From contig OZ243960.1 of NCBI GenBank assembly GCA_965214435.1, positions 310,001-374,000 on the forward strand: a stretch of DNA of 64,000 bases, read 5' to 3'. The notes under the pieces are model-generated. The model saw only the letters and a program-made list of their open reading frames with translations. It made no database searches and was not told where the DNA came from. A program made the position numbers and the translations under genes. The DNA is from Rubrobacter_A sp965214435 (GTDB lineage Bacteria > Actinomycetota > Rubrobacteria > Rubrobacterales > Rubrobacteraceae). This document shows, piece by piece, positions 34,728-43,556 of the stretch (position 1 is its first letter; each line of letters starts with the position of its first letter).

Positions 34728-37472
34728 ATGAAGAAGTCAAAGAACACGGATCCTGCGCACGATGTGTTAGGTTACGAGCGGCAGCCGTTGGATGCGATCT
34801 TCCGGCCGGAGACGGTGGCGGTTATCGGGGCTTCCGAGCGGGTCGGGAGCGTCGGGCGGACGCTAATGTGGAACTTGGTCAGCAACCCGTTTGGTGGGAC
34901 CGTCTACCCGGTAAACCCGAACCGGCCCAACGTCCTCGGGATAAAGACCTACCCGAGCATCGGCGAGGTGCCGGAGCGGGTGGACCTCGCGGTCATCGTG
35001 GCCCCGGCCCCAGCGGTCCCGGGCATCATCTCCGAGTGCGTGGACGCGGGGGTTGCGGGAGCCGTTATCATCTCCGCCGGTTTCCGGGAGATTGGTCCGG
35101 AGGGTGAGGAATTGGAGCGGCGGGTCATGGAAGAGGCTCGGCGGGGCGACATGAGGATCATGGGTCCCAACTGTCTCGGGGTGATGAACCCGGTGACCGG
35201 CTTGAACGCGACCTTTGCCGGGTCGATGGCCCGCCGGGGGAGCGTGGGTGTTCTAAGCCAGAGCGGGGCGCTCCTCACGGCGATACTCGACCGGAGCTTC
35301 AAGGAGAACGTCGGTTTCTCGGCGTTCGCTTCGGTAGGGTCGATGATGGACGTAGGTTGGGGAGACTTGATCTACTACCTCGGCGGCGACCCGAACACTA
35401 AGAGCATCATCATCTACATGGAGTCCATAGGCGATGCCCGCTCTTTCCTATCCGCCGCCCGCGAGGTCGCCCTGACGAAACCGATAATCGTTATAAAAGC
35501 CGGCCGCACCGAGGCCGCCGGTAAAGCCGCCGCCTCCCACACCGGCACGCTCACCGGCTCCGACGAGGTACTGGACGCCGCCTTCAAGCGCAGCGGCGTG
35601 CTGCGGGTGGACAGCATTCAGGGCCTCTTCGACATGGCGGAGGTACTAGGTAAGCAGCCCCGGCCCAAGGGTCCGCGCCTCACCGTAATTACCAACGCCG
35701 GTGGGCCGGGCGTACTCGCCACGGACGCCCTGATCTCCGGCGGCGGCGAACTCGCCGACGTGTCGGATAAAACCATGGGTGAGCTAAACGAGTTCCTGCC
35801 CGCCGCCTGGAGTCACAACAACCCGATAGACGTCCTCGGGGACGCCAACCCCGACCGCTACGCTCAGACGCTCGAAACCGCCGGCAAGGACCCCGAGAGC
35901 GACGGCCTGCTCGTCGTCCTGACCCCCCAGGACATGACCGACCCGACCGAGACCGCCGCCAAGCTAGCCCCATACGCCAACAACAGGAAAAAGCCGGTGC
36001 TGGCGAGCTGGATGGGCGGCGGCGCGGTAGCCGCCGGAACCGAGATCCTCAACCGCGCCGGTATACCGACCTTCGACTATCCCGACACCGCGGCTCAGGC
36101 TTTCGACAACATGTGGCGCTACAACTACAACCTCCGCAGCATCTACGAGACCCCCGAGATGGGAGCCGAGGACGACATCGACCGTAAAGGGGCGCAGGAG
36201 ATAATAGATCACGCCCGCGAGTCCGGGCGTACCCTCCTCACCGAGGCCGAATCCAAGAACCTGCTCTCCGCCTACGGCATCCCGACCGTCGAGACTATCG
36301 TGGCCGAAAGCGCCGACGAAGCTACGGAGCACGCCGGACGCCTCGGCTACCCCGTGGTCCTGAAGCTCCACTCCGAGACCGTGACCCACAAAACCGACGT
36401 CGGCGGCGTGCGCCTGAACCTCTCCGACGAGGCCGCCGTCCGGGAAGCGTACAGCGAGATAGAGCGGTCGGTGACCGAGAAGATGGGCGACGGACACTTC
36501 GACGGCGTTACCGTGCAGCCGATGGTCCCGCTAGACGGGTACGAGGTCATCGTCGGCAGCAGCCCCGACCCACAGTTCGGCCCCGTGCTACTCTTTGGCT
36601 CCGGCGGCAGCCTGGTAGAAGTCTACAAAGACCGGGCGCTCGCGCTCCCGCCGCTGAACACTACCCTGGCCCGCAGGATGATGGAGGAGACCCGCATAAT
36701 CGAGGCTCTGAAGGGCGTTCGCGGTCAGGAGCCGGTAGACATTGCGGCGCTGGAGAGGCTTCTGGTGCGGTTCTCGCAGCTCGTCGTGGACCACCCCTTT
36801 ATCCAGGAGCTTGACATAAACCCGCTGCTCGCCTCTTCGGAGCGGCTACTGGCGCTTGACGCGCGCGTGGTGTTGTACGAGAGCGACGCGGACGAAGAGG
36901 AGTTGCCGCGGACGGCGATCCGGCCCTACCCCGCGCAGTACGTAACCGAGGATAAAATGGCCGACGGTACTCCCATAACCATACGCCCGATCCGTCCGGA
37001 GGACGAGCCGCTCATGGTCAAGTTCCACGAGTCGCTCTCCGAGCGCAGCATCTACATGCGCTACTTCCACCTGATGAACCTGGACCAGCGCACGGCCCAC
37101 GAGCGGCTGACCAGGATCTGCTTTATCGACTACGACCGGGAGATGGCCCTTGTCGCCGAGCGCCAGGACCCGGACACTGGAGAGCCCGAGATTATGGGCG
37201 TCGGCCGCCTGAGCAAGCGTGGCGGCGTGACCGACGAGGCGGAGTACTCGATCCTGGTCAGCGACCGCTTCCAGCGCCAGGGCCTCGGCACCAAACTACT
37301 CGACCGTCTACTGGATGTCGGACGCGCCGAGGGACTGGAACGAATAACCGCCGACATACTCTTCGACAACCGGGTCATGCAGCGGGTCAGCAAGCGGTTC
37401 GGCTTTAAACTCCGCCGCGACCTGCAAGAGATGGTCTACAAGGCCAACCTTGAACTAGATCAGGCAGCGTAA
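34728..37472 (+). CDS. Acyl-CoA synthetase (NDP-forming) fused to GNAT acetyltransferase
   Basis: A 914-residue protein. A CoA-binding domain (FRPETVAVIGASERVGSVGR) is followed by the succinyl-CoA ligase-like flavodoxin domains, with AASHTGTLTGSDEV holding the family His. An ATP-grasp domain (VVLKLHSETVTHKTDVGGV) and a C-terminal GNAT domain (SDRFQRQGLGTKLLDRLL) complete it. This is the layout of protein lysine acetyltransferases such as Pat/YfiQ that silence acetyl-CoA synthetase. The sequence does not show whether it also makes acyl-CoA. ATG 34728 is the most likely start, with GAGGAG about 12 bases upstream. Confidence 0.9.
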   Translation: MKKSKNTDPAHDVLGYERQPLDAIFRPETVAVIGASERVGSVGRTLMWNLVSNPFGGTVYPVNPNRPNVLGIKTYPSIGEVPERVDLAVIVAPAPAVPGIISECVDAGVAGAVIISAGFREIGPEGEELERRVMEEARRGDMRIMGPNCLGVMNPVTGLNATFAGSMARRGSVGVLSQSGALLTAILDRSFKENVGFSAFASVGSMMDVGWGDLIYYLGGDPNTKSIIIYMESIGDARSFLSAAREVALTKPIIVIKAGRTEAAGKAAASHTGTLTGSDEVLDAAFKRSGVLRVDSIQGLFDMAEVLGKQPRPKGPRLTVITNAGGPGVLATDALISGGGELADVSDKTMGELNEFLPAAWSHNNPIDVLGDANPDRYAQTLETAGKDPESDGLLVVLTPQDMTDPTETAAKLAPYANNRKKPVLASWMGGGAVAAGTEILNRAGIPTFDYPDTAAQAFDNMWRYNYNLRSIYETPEMGAEDDIDRKGAQEIIDHARESGRTLLTEAESKNLLSAYGIPTVETIVAESADEATEHAGRLGYPVVLKLHSETVTHKTDVGGVRLNLSDEAAVREAYSEIERSVTEKMGDGHFDGVTVQPMVPLDGYEVIVGSSPDPQFGPVLLFGSGGSLVEVYKDRALALPPLNTTLARRMMEETRIIEALKGVRGQEPVDIAALERLLVRFSQLVVDHPFIQELDINPLLASSERLLALDARVVLYESDADEEELPRTAIRPYPAQYVTEDKMADGTPITIRPIRPEDEPLMVKFHESLSERSIYMRYFHLMNLDQRTAHERLTRICFIDYDREMALVAERQDPDTGEPEIMGVGRLSKRGGVTDEAEYSILVSDRFQRQGLGTKLLDRLLDVGRAEGLERITADILFDNRVMQRVSKRFGFKLRRDLQEMVYKANLELDQAA

Positions 37473-37624
37473 CTCTCCAGCATCAGAGTTTCTAGCTAGA
37501 GGGCTCCGGCGGATATAGCCGGGGCTCTCCAGCTACCCCATACGCTAAAGCTCTCGACTTTCCGTGCCGATAAAAGTAGCGTGTTCGATAATGGCCTGGT
37601 AAAGGCCGGTAATGGAGAGGAAGC

Positions 37625-37894
37625 ATGGAAATGGCGAAACGGTTCAAGGTAACTTTCGTGATGCTCGCGGCTGTAGCGACGATGCTGGCAAGCGCCCTGC
37701 CAGCCTATGCCGCCAACGAGCGTGGATGCGGCATAGGTGACAACGTCGGCAAGTTCTCCTCCGAAGCGGGCAAGAGTGGAAACGGTAGGCAGAACGGCGA
37801 GTTCGCCTCGCGGGCCGCCCAGACCGCAGAGCCCAACTTCGGACAGGAGATCTCCGGTCCGACCGGCGCCACCATTTGCGCCAGGAGTAGATAG
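37625..37894 (+). CDS. Small secreted protein
   Basis: An 89-residue protein with a clear signal peptide (residues 1-29, ending PAYA). The mature part of about 60 residues is rich in Gly, Asn and Ser and has two cysteines (CGIGDN near the start and TICARSR at the end) that may pair. GAGAGG precedes the ATG. No family is recognised. It is followed by a small membrane protein gene. Confidence 0.7.
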   Translation: MEMAKRFKVTFVMLAAVATMLASALPAYAANERGCGIGDNVGKFSSEAGKSGNGRQNGEFASRAAQTAEPNFGQEISGPTGATICARSR

Positions 37895-38077
37895 CCAAAA
37901 GATCATCATTACGAGAGCCGGGACTTTAGAACTTCGGCTCTATGGTCAGTGTTCCAGAACCAGTGCCCGCTGGCAGAAGCCGCAACCACTTCAACGCCGG
38001 GGACCAGATTATGAAACTCCAGCATACAGGACGCGTATTATGTTGGAGAACAGTAATCCCTGGACCTGGAGGCAACG

Positions 38078-38338
38078 TTGGGAATAATAACCTGGATAGT
38101 ATTCGGCCTTATCGCCGGGGTCGTCGCGAAACTACTGATGCCGGGCCGCGACCCCGGCGGTTGCATAATTACCATGCTGCTCGGCATTGCGGGAGCTTTT
38201 GTCGGGGGTTTCCTATTCAGCCTCTTTACGGTGGGCACGTTCCAGGCCAGATTTAACTTCGGAAGCCTGATCGTAGCGATAATTGGGGCCCTGGTGATAC
38301 TGCTGATTTACCGCCTGGTGGTCGGCCGCCGGGCATAG
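38078..38338 (+). CDS. GlsB/YeaQ/YmgE family membrane protein
   Basis: An 86-residue protein with three transmembrane segments and the family pattern GLIAGVVAKLLMPGRDPGG near the N-terminus. The TTG start follows GGAGG at five bases. Members are linked to stress or cell-envelope responses in other bacteria (transglycosylase-associated family), but the mechanism is unknown. Confidence 0.9.
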   Translation: MGIITWIVFGLIAGVVAKLLMPGRDPGGCIITMLLGIAGAFVGGFLFSLFTVGTFQARFNFGSLIVAIIGALVILLIYRLVVGRRA

Positions 38339-38346
38339 AGAAAGAC

Positions 38347-38377
38347 CGAGGCCCGGAGCACAAAACCCCGGGCCTCG
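38347..38377. terminator. Hairpin between convergent genes
   Basis: A perfect 10-bp stem, CGAGGCCCGG with CCGGGCCTCG, and an 11-base loop between convergent genes. Neither side has a real T-run (best is CGGTCTTTCT on the minus strand), so termination is likely but not certain. Confidence 0.6.
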
Positions 38378-38400
38378 ACTCTTCGAGTAGGTTTTCTAGC

Positions 38401-38757
38401 TTACTTGGGCGACTCGTAGAGCTGCAGGTCGTTGCCGTCAGGGTCCTCAAAGGTCGCGACCCGGCCCCAGTCGTGCTCGGAAATTCCCGCCGGGAACTCG
38501 ACGCCTTTGCCCTGCAAGTCCTCCATCGTGGACTCCAGGCTGTCGTCTGGATTGAAGGTCAGGACCGGACCGCCCTGTGAAGCACCCGAGCCCTCCGGCT
38601 CCCGGCCGTTGAGCCCTATCCGGAGGCCGTCGGCCTCGAACTCGGCCCAGTCACCGTCCCGCTTTACCAGCGAAAGCCCTAGAGTGTTCTGGTAGAAGTC
38701 TACCGCCCGGTCCGTGTCCTGGACCGGCATCCAGATGTTCGATACTCCCATAGCCAT
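38401..38757 (-). CDS. VOC family (glyoxalase-like) protein
   Basis: A 118-residue protein with two beta-alpha-beta-beta-beta modules: WMPVQDTDRAVDFYQNTLGL at the start and VATFEDPDGNDLQLYE at the end. Metal-binding candidates are the C-terminal Glu and N-terminal polar residues, but the first His of true glyoxalase I is not seen. GGAG lies nine bases before the ATG. It is last in the long minus-strand cluster. Substrate unknown. Confidence 0.88.
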   Translation of the reverse strand: MAMGVSNIWMPVQDTDRAVDFYQNTLGLSLVKRDGDWAEFEADGLRIGLNGREPEGSGASQGGPVLTFNPDDSLESTMEDLQGKGVEFPAGISEHDWGRVATFEDPDGNDLQLYESPK

Positions 38758-38790
38758 GTGAACTGTCTCCTGTTCCTCAGTTTTACTTTA

Positions 38791-39456
38791 TCAGCCGAAC
38801 GCTTCCGTAAAGCACCCGACTATTTTGCTCTCTACTTCCGGGAGCGGCACCTCGTGGCCCAACTCTTTTCGCAGGCTCGTTACCCCGAACTCCCGGATAC
38901 CGCACGGCGTGATCCGGTCGAACCAGGTGAGGTCCGTCTCCACGTTCAGGGCGAAGCCGTGGGAGGTGATCCACCCGGACGAAAACTTTACCCCGATGGC
39001 CGCTATCTTACTCTCTCCGACCCACACGCCGGTGTAATCAGGATGACGCCAACCTTCGAGTCCGTACTCCGCGAGCACCTGTATCAGGACTTCCTCAAGG
39101 TCCCGCAGGTACTCGTGGGTATCCCGGACCTTGAGCCGCAGTATCGGGTAACCGACGATCTGGCCCGGACCATGAAAGGTCGCATCCCCGCCGCGATCAC
39201 TCCAGAAGACCTCAGCCCCCAACGACCGTAGGTACTCCTCCCCCGCCCCGAGGTTCCCAGCGTCCCGCGCCGCCCGACCAACGGTGTAGACCGGATGGTG
39301 CTCCAGCAGAACCAGCGTGTCCGGTATAGCGTCCGCCTTGCGCTCCCGTACGAGACCCTTCTGCATCTCCCAAGCTTCGGCATAGGGCGTCAGCCCCGGC
39401 AGCCGCCGCACCGCCAGCGAGAGACCGTCTCCCGCTGGCCGCCTCTCAAGCTCCAA
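38791..39456 (-). CDS. lipB: Octanoyltransferase LipB
   Basis: A 221-residue enzyme transferring octanoate from acyl carrier protein to lipoyl domains. LLEHHPVYTVGR, RGGDATFHGPGQIVGYPI, the active-site Lys in AIGVKFSSGWITSHGFALNV and the catalytic Cys in ITPCGI are in order. It starts at TTG 39456, nine bases after lipA, so the pair is an operon. Its acceptor in this window is the OdhB lipoyl domain. Confidence 0.96.
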   Translation of the reverse strand: MELERRPAGDGLSLAVRRLPGLTPYAEAWEMQKGLVRERKADAIPDTLVLLEHHPVYTVGRAARDAGNLGAGEEYLRSLGAEVFWSDRGGDATFHGPGQIVGYPILRLKVRDTHEYLRDLEEVLIQVLAEYGLEGWRHPDYTGVWVGESKIAAIGVKFSSGWITSHGFALNVETDLTWFDRITPCGIREFGVTSLRKELGHEVPLPEVESKIVGCFTEAFG

Positions 39457-39465
39457 GGCTTTCGC

Positions 39466-40509
39466 CTAGACCCCGACGCTCTTGCGGGCGTCGGCGGTCT
39501 GCTCGTGGGCGTGGTAGGAGCTGCGGACCAGCGGGCCGCTCTCGACGTGCTTAAATCCCAGCTCGTCGAGCCCGTAGCGGCGCAAGAGCGCGAACTCCTT
39601 CGGCGTGTAGTAGCGGCTCATCGGCAGGTGGTTCTCCGTTGGACGGAGGTACTGTCCGATAGTCAGGATGTCCACGTCGTGCTCGCGCAGGTCACGCATG
39701 GTGGCCTTTATTTCCTCTTCCACCTCCCCGAGCCCGAGCATAAACCCGCTCTTGGTCAACCCGTCCGGGTTCAACTCCTTCGCGTACCGCAACACCTCCA
39801 GCGACCGTCCGTACTTCGCCTGCGGCCGCACCGCCAGATACAGCCGCGGAACCGTCTCAATGTTATGATTAAAAGTATCAGGCTGGGCATCGATCACGGC
39901 TTCTATAGAATCCCGGTCGCCCTTGAAGTCCGGGGTCAGGACTTCGACGGCGCAGCCGGGCACGCGGTCCCGGATCTCACGTATCGTGGCCGCAAATATC
40001 GCCGCTCCGCCGTCTTTTAGCTCGTCCCGGTTTACGGAGGTTATAACGGCGTGGCGGAGGTCCATCTGCATCGCGGCGTTCGCCACCCGGCGCGGCTCGC
40101 CCCAGTCTAGTTCGGTCGGCTTGCCGGTCTGTACGGCGCAGAAGCCGCAACTCCGGGTGCAGACATTGCCCAGGATCATGAACGTCGCCGTCCGGTTGTT
40201 CCAGCACTCCCCGATGTTCGGGCAGCGGGCTTCCTCGCAGACCGTGTGCAGCGAGAGGCCGCGCATGGTCTCCTTGATATTCCGGTATCCCTCGCCGTCC
40301 GGGATGCGGGCCTTGAGCCAGTCCGGGCGGCCGTGACTGCCCGGAGCGCCTCTCACCTGCTGCTTGAACGGCAGGTACTCCGTCGGTACACCATCCGGCG
40401 GCAGAGCAACCGGCCTATCTTCCCAGCGGTGCCGGACCTCGAAGGTCTTTGTGCCGTCGTCTAGAACTTTGAGATTAACCTGTCTGCGGGCCACGGCTCT
40501 CCTATCCAT
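39466..40509 (-). CDS. lipA: Lipoyl synthase LipA
   Basis: A 347-residue radical SAM enzyme that inserts two sulfurs into protein-bound octanoyl groups. The auxiliary cluster motif is CEEARCPNIGEC and the radical SAM motif is CTRSCGFC. The C-terminal YHAHEQTADARKSVGV is typical, and the conserved Ser near the end ligates the auxiliary cluster in the family. ATG 40509 follows AGGAGAG. Confidence 0.97.
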   Translation of the reverse strand: MDRRAVARRQVNLKVLDDGTKTFEVRHRWEDRPVALPPDGVPTEYLPFKQQVRGAPGSHGRPDWLKARIPDGEGYRNIKETMRGLSLHTVCEEARCPNIGECWNNRTATFMILGNVCTRSCGFCAVQTGKPTELDWGEPRRVANAAMQMDLRHAVITSVNRDELKDGGAAIFAATIREIRDRVPGCAVEVLTPDFKGDRDSIEAVIDAQPDTFNHNIETVPRLYLAVRPQAKYGRSLEVLRYAKELNPDGLTKSGFMLGLGEVEEEIKATMRDLREHDVDILTIGQYLRPTENHLPMSRYYTPKEFALLRRYGLDELGFKHVESGPLVRSSYHAHEQTADARKSVGV

Positions 40510-40527
40510 AGTCTCTCTCCTGGTATA

Positions 40528-41109
40528 TTAACGCATCCCCGCAGGACGGATGGATGCAACCGCCGAGAGCGGCAAAAGCGTAATTCCACAGCCAGTCCGG
40601 GAATCAAACTCCCCGTACGAGAACCGGGTGGAACGTCCTCCCGCCGCTCTCCGGAAAGTTACGTACCGCTCCCGGTCTTTAGGATGGTTGGGGTCATAAA
40701 TGTAGACCAGGCGTACTCCATCTCTATCTTCGACCCTGTACGGTGCTACGGCGTGCGCCTGGGCCAGACAGCGGAAAAAGCGCCGGTTGAGCGCGGGACC
40801 GAAGCAGAGGATGTGCGGGTCCGGGCTCTCATCCGGCAGCCGGAGATGTTTGAGGGCATAGCCTGGTTGGCCTCCCCGGGCGCGCAGCCAGTTCCGTACG
40901 GTAACCGCTACCGCCCGCAACCCGTACTGCCGGACATGATATTTCCGGATAACGGATAGCAGACTGGCGTCGGGGGAGAGTCCGGCCAGGTCTCCCCCGT
41001 CCCTCTCGTAACCGGCGAGCGCGGTTGCCACCATCCCGAGGCACAGACCGCGCCCGTACAACAACCTCTCCAGCCGGCGTGGCGGCCGAAAACCACTCTG
41101 CTGCAGCAC
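40528..41109 (-). CDS. Papain-like protein of unknown function in the lipoate cluster
   Basis: A 193-residue protein with a possible cysteine-protease-like triad: Cys23 in YGRGLCLGMVATAL, His119 in AQAHAVAPYRVE and Asp139 in VYIYDPNHP. The pattern of GLCxGM followed by a His strand and YDPNHP recalls uncharacterised papain-fold proteins. No signal peptide is seen. The frame is open upstream (SFDPARDGLGFRN) into the region after the lpdA stop without an ATG, GTG or TTG, so the start at GTG 41109 is uncertain. It lies between lpdA and lipA, 18 bases before lipA. Function unknown. Confidence 0.6.
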   Translation of the reverse strand: MLQQSGFRPPRRLERLLYGRGLCLGMVATALAGYERDGGDLAGLSPDASLLSVIRKYHVRQYGLRAVAVTVRNWLRARGGQPGYALKHLRLPDESPDPHILCFGPALNRRFFRCLAQAHAVAPYRVEDRDGVRLVYIYDPNHPKDRERYVTFRRAAGGRSTRFSYGEFDSRTGCGITLLPLSAVASIRPAGMR

Positions 41110-41173
41110 ACCGGCGCGGTTCCGGAAACCAAGTCCGTCCCGCGCCGGGTCGAAGCTGCGTATCGTAGCTGCT

Positions 41174-42655
41174 TTAGAAATGTATGGCGTGCCCGTCGAC
41201 GGCCATGGCAGACTCGCCGATAACTTCCGAGAGTGCCGGGTGCGGATGGACGGCCATGCCGAGCTCCTGCGGCGTACCCTCGACCAGCTTGGCGAAGACG
41301 CCCTCGGAGATGAGATCGGTGACGTGCGGCCCGATGGCGTGCATCCCGAGTATCAGGTCGGTCTCCGCGTCGGCGACGACCTTGAAGAAGCCGTTGGGCT
41401 CGCCTTCTATGAGCGCCTTACCGATGGCCCGGAACGGGAAGTTCGACTCCTTGGCCTCGTAGCCCTCTTCCTCGGCCTGAGCCTTGGTGAGCCCGAAGGA
41501 GGCTACTTCCGGACGGCAGAAGGTAACGCGCGGGACGAGGTTCTGGTCGAGCGGCATCGGGTTCTCTCCGGCCATGTGCTCGACGGCGATAATGCCCTCG
41601 TGCCCGGCGGCGTGCGCCAGCCAGTAACCGCCGATCACATCTCCCGCCGCGTACACCCCGGGCTCAGAGGTCTGGTAGAACTCGTCCACCTGCACGATGC
41701 CCCGGTCGTCAAGCTCGATCTGGGTTACATCGAGGTTCAGGTTCTCGGTGACGGTCTTGCGCCCGACGGCAACCAGTAGCTGCTCGGCTTCGAGGACGTT
41801 ATCCTCGCTATCGGCCTCGCCGGTCGGGGCATCCTCGCCGCCGTAGGAGCCACCTTCCTCCTGGGCTTCTTCCTGCTTGCCGGAACTGACGTCAGCGATC
41901 TGGATTTTCACGCCGTCGTCGGTCTTCTCTAGGCTCTCGGGGTCGGCCTGGGTGCTCGTGAGCACGCGGATGCCGCGGTTCTCGAACTCTTTCTGTAGCT
42001 GGGTGGAGATCTCCGGGTCCTCGCCGGGCACGATGCGGTCGAGCAGTTCGACTATCGTTACCTCGGTGCCGAAGTCGGAGTACATGCTCGCGAACTCGAC
42101 TCCTACAGCACCCGAGCCCAGGACTATGAGGGACTTCGGGTAATCGGTCGCGGTGATAATGTCGTCGCTGGAGATGACCTTCTCCCCGTCGAACTCCATA
42201 CCCGGCAGGGAGTTAACCGCCGAACCGGTCGCGATCAGGACGTTCTCGGCTTCTATCTCCTGCTCGCCGTCCTCGCCCTCGACCTTTATCTTCTTCGGCT
42301 CCACAAAGCTGCCGGTGCCGGTGAAGGTCTGGATCTTGTTCTTGCGCATCAGGCCGGATACGCCCTTCTGCAACTGGCTTACGACCTGATCCTTGCGCTT
42401 GGCGGCCTGCGAGTAGTCGAACTCGAAGTTATCGACCATGATCCCGAAGTCCTCGCTGTGCCGGAAGTCGTTCAGCATGGAGGCCGTGTGCAAGAGCGCC
42501 TTTGTCGGGATGCAGCCCCAGTTCAGGCACGTGCCGCCGAACGCCGGCTCCTTCTCGACTATCGCCACGCTCATCCCGAGCTGAGCAGCCCGAATCGCCG
42601 GTATATACCCCGCGTTCCCGCTACCTATTACTACCAGATCAAACTTATCCGCCAC
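41174..42655 (-). CDS. lpdA: Dihydrolipoamide dehydrogenase (E3) with acidic insert
   Basis: A 493-residue flavoprotein that reoxidises dihydrolipoyl groups of OdhB and other E2 proteins. FAD site IGSGNAG, redox disulfide in GGTCLNWGCIP (Cys43, Cys48), NAD site VLGSGAVGVEFAS, second FAD site AAGDV and C-terminal HPHPALSE with the catalytic His. Residues about 256-288 (KQEEAQEEGGSYGGEDAPTG and following) form an acidic, low-complexity insert in the NAD domain that is not usual for the family. GTG 42655 follows AAAGGAG. Confidence 0.96.
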   Translation of the reverse strand: MADKFDLVVIGSGNAGYIPAIRAAQLGMSVAIVEKEPAFGGTCLNWGCIPTKALLHTASMLNDFRHSEDFGIMVDNFEFDYSQAAKRKDQVVSQLQKGVSGLMRKNKIQTFTGTGSFVEPKKIKVEGEDGEQEIEAENVLIATGSAVNSLPGMEFDGEKVISSDDIITATDYPKSLIVLGSGAVGVEFASMYSDFGTEVTIVELLDRIVPGEDPEISTQLQKEFENRGIRVLTSTQADPESLEKTDDGVKIQIADVSSGKQEEAQEEGGSYGGEDAPTGEADSEDNVLEAEQLLVAVGRKTVTENLNLDVTQIELDDRGIVQVDEFYQTSEPGVYAAGDVIGGYWLAHAAGHEGIIAVEHMAGENPMPLDQNLVPRVTFCRPEVASFGLTKAQAEEEGYEAKESNFPFRAIGKALIEGEPNGFFKVVADAETDLILGMHAIGPHVTDLISEGVFAKLVEGTPQELGMAVHPHPALSEVIGESAMAVDGHAIHF

Positions 42656-42676
42656 GGTTCGCAGCTCCTTTCGTAA

Positions 42677-43543
42677 TCATTGTCCTAATTCTAACCTCAA
42701 CGGGACTTCCCCGCCGCTACCATTTTCACTCTGACAACCGGGACAGTAGTGCGTCGGCCTCCCGCTTACCTTTTCCCGCACGACATCTCCTCCGCACCCC
42801 GGACAAGGCTCGCCCTGCTTCTCGAATACCCGCAGGTAGTTCTGATGCTCCCCGCCCCGGTCGAGCACGTCCCGGTACAACCGCACGGTCGTCCCCCGAT
42901 GCTCCACACCGGCCGCAAGGTTGTCCCGGATAGCGGTATAGAGACCTTCCCACTCTCCCCTGGATAGTGTATTCGCCTTGCGCCGGGGATGGAGGCGAGC
43001 GTCGTAGAGGATCTCATCCACGTAGATGTTCCCGATGCCGGAGACCACTTTCTGGTCCAACAGCAGCGGTTTGATCTGGGCCCGCCGCGAACCGACCTTC
43101 GCGGGCAGATAGTCCGGGGTAAACCCGTCCGAAAACGGTTCCGGTCCCAGCGACGATAGCCGGTCATAAAGCCCTTCCTCATCGAGCAACCGCGCCCGGG
43201 TAAAGCGGGTCTCGTCCCGCAGAAAGAGCCTGCGCCCGCCGTCCAGGTGGAGGATCAGCATCAGCGCCGTCTCCGGCTCCTCGACCGGTGGCACGAGCAG
43301 TAGCTGGCCCCCGATCTTTAGCTGAAAGACTAGAAACTCTCCGCTATCAAGCTCCACGATGAGGTGCTTGGCCCGCCGCCGCGCACCACTTATACGCTTC
43401 CTGGCAAGTCCCCGGGCGAACTCCTCCGGCGACGGCTCTTCGACGAGCGCCGGGTCGAGGACTTCGGCGCTTTCTATGGTATAGCCGACGACCAGTTCGC
43501 GCAGGTCTTCTTTTATAGTCTCTACTTCGGGTAGCTCGGGCAT
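42677..43543 (-). CDS. mutM: Formamidopyrimidine-DNA glycosylase
   Basis: A 288-residue base-excision repair enzyme. It starts MPELPEVETIK with catalytic Pro and Glu, has the helix-two-turn-helix region VVSGIGNIYVDEIL and the C-terminal zinc finger with four cysteines (CPGCGGDVV and HYCPGCQS). RTHYC-like residues read RPTHYC. Its stop is 21 bases before lpdA. MutM removes 8-oxoguanine; Nei-type specificity is less likely because of the Fpg-like start and zinc finger. Confidence 0.93.
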   Translation of the reverse strand: MPELPEVETIKEDLRELVVGYTIESAEVLDPALVEEPSPEEFARGLARKRISGARRRAKHLIVELDSGEFLVFQLKIGGQLLLVPPVEEPETALMLILHLDGGRRLFLRDETRFTRARLLDEEGLYDRLSSLGPEPFSDGFTPDYLPAKVGSRRAQIKPLLLDQKVVSGIGNIYVDEILYDARLHPRRKANTLSRGEWEGLYTAIRDNLAAGVEHRGTTVRLYRDVLDRGGEHQNYLRVFEKQGEPCPGCGGDVVREKVSGRPTHYCPGCQSENGSGGEVPLRLELGQ

Positions 43544-43556
43544 CGGTCCATATAGT

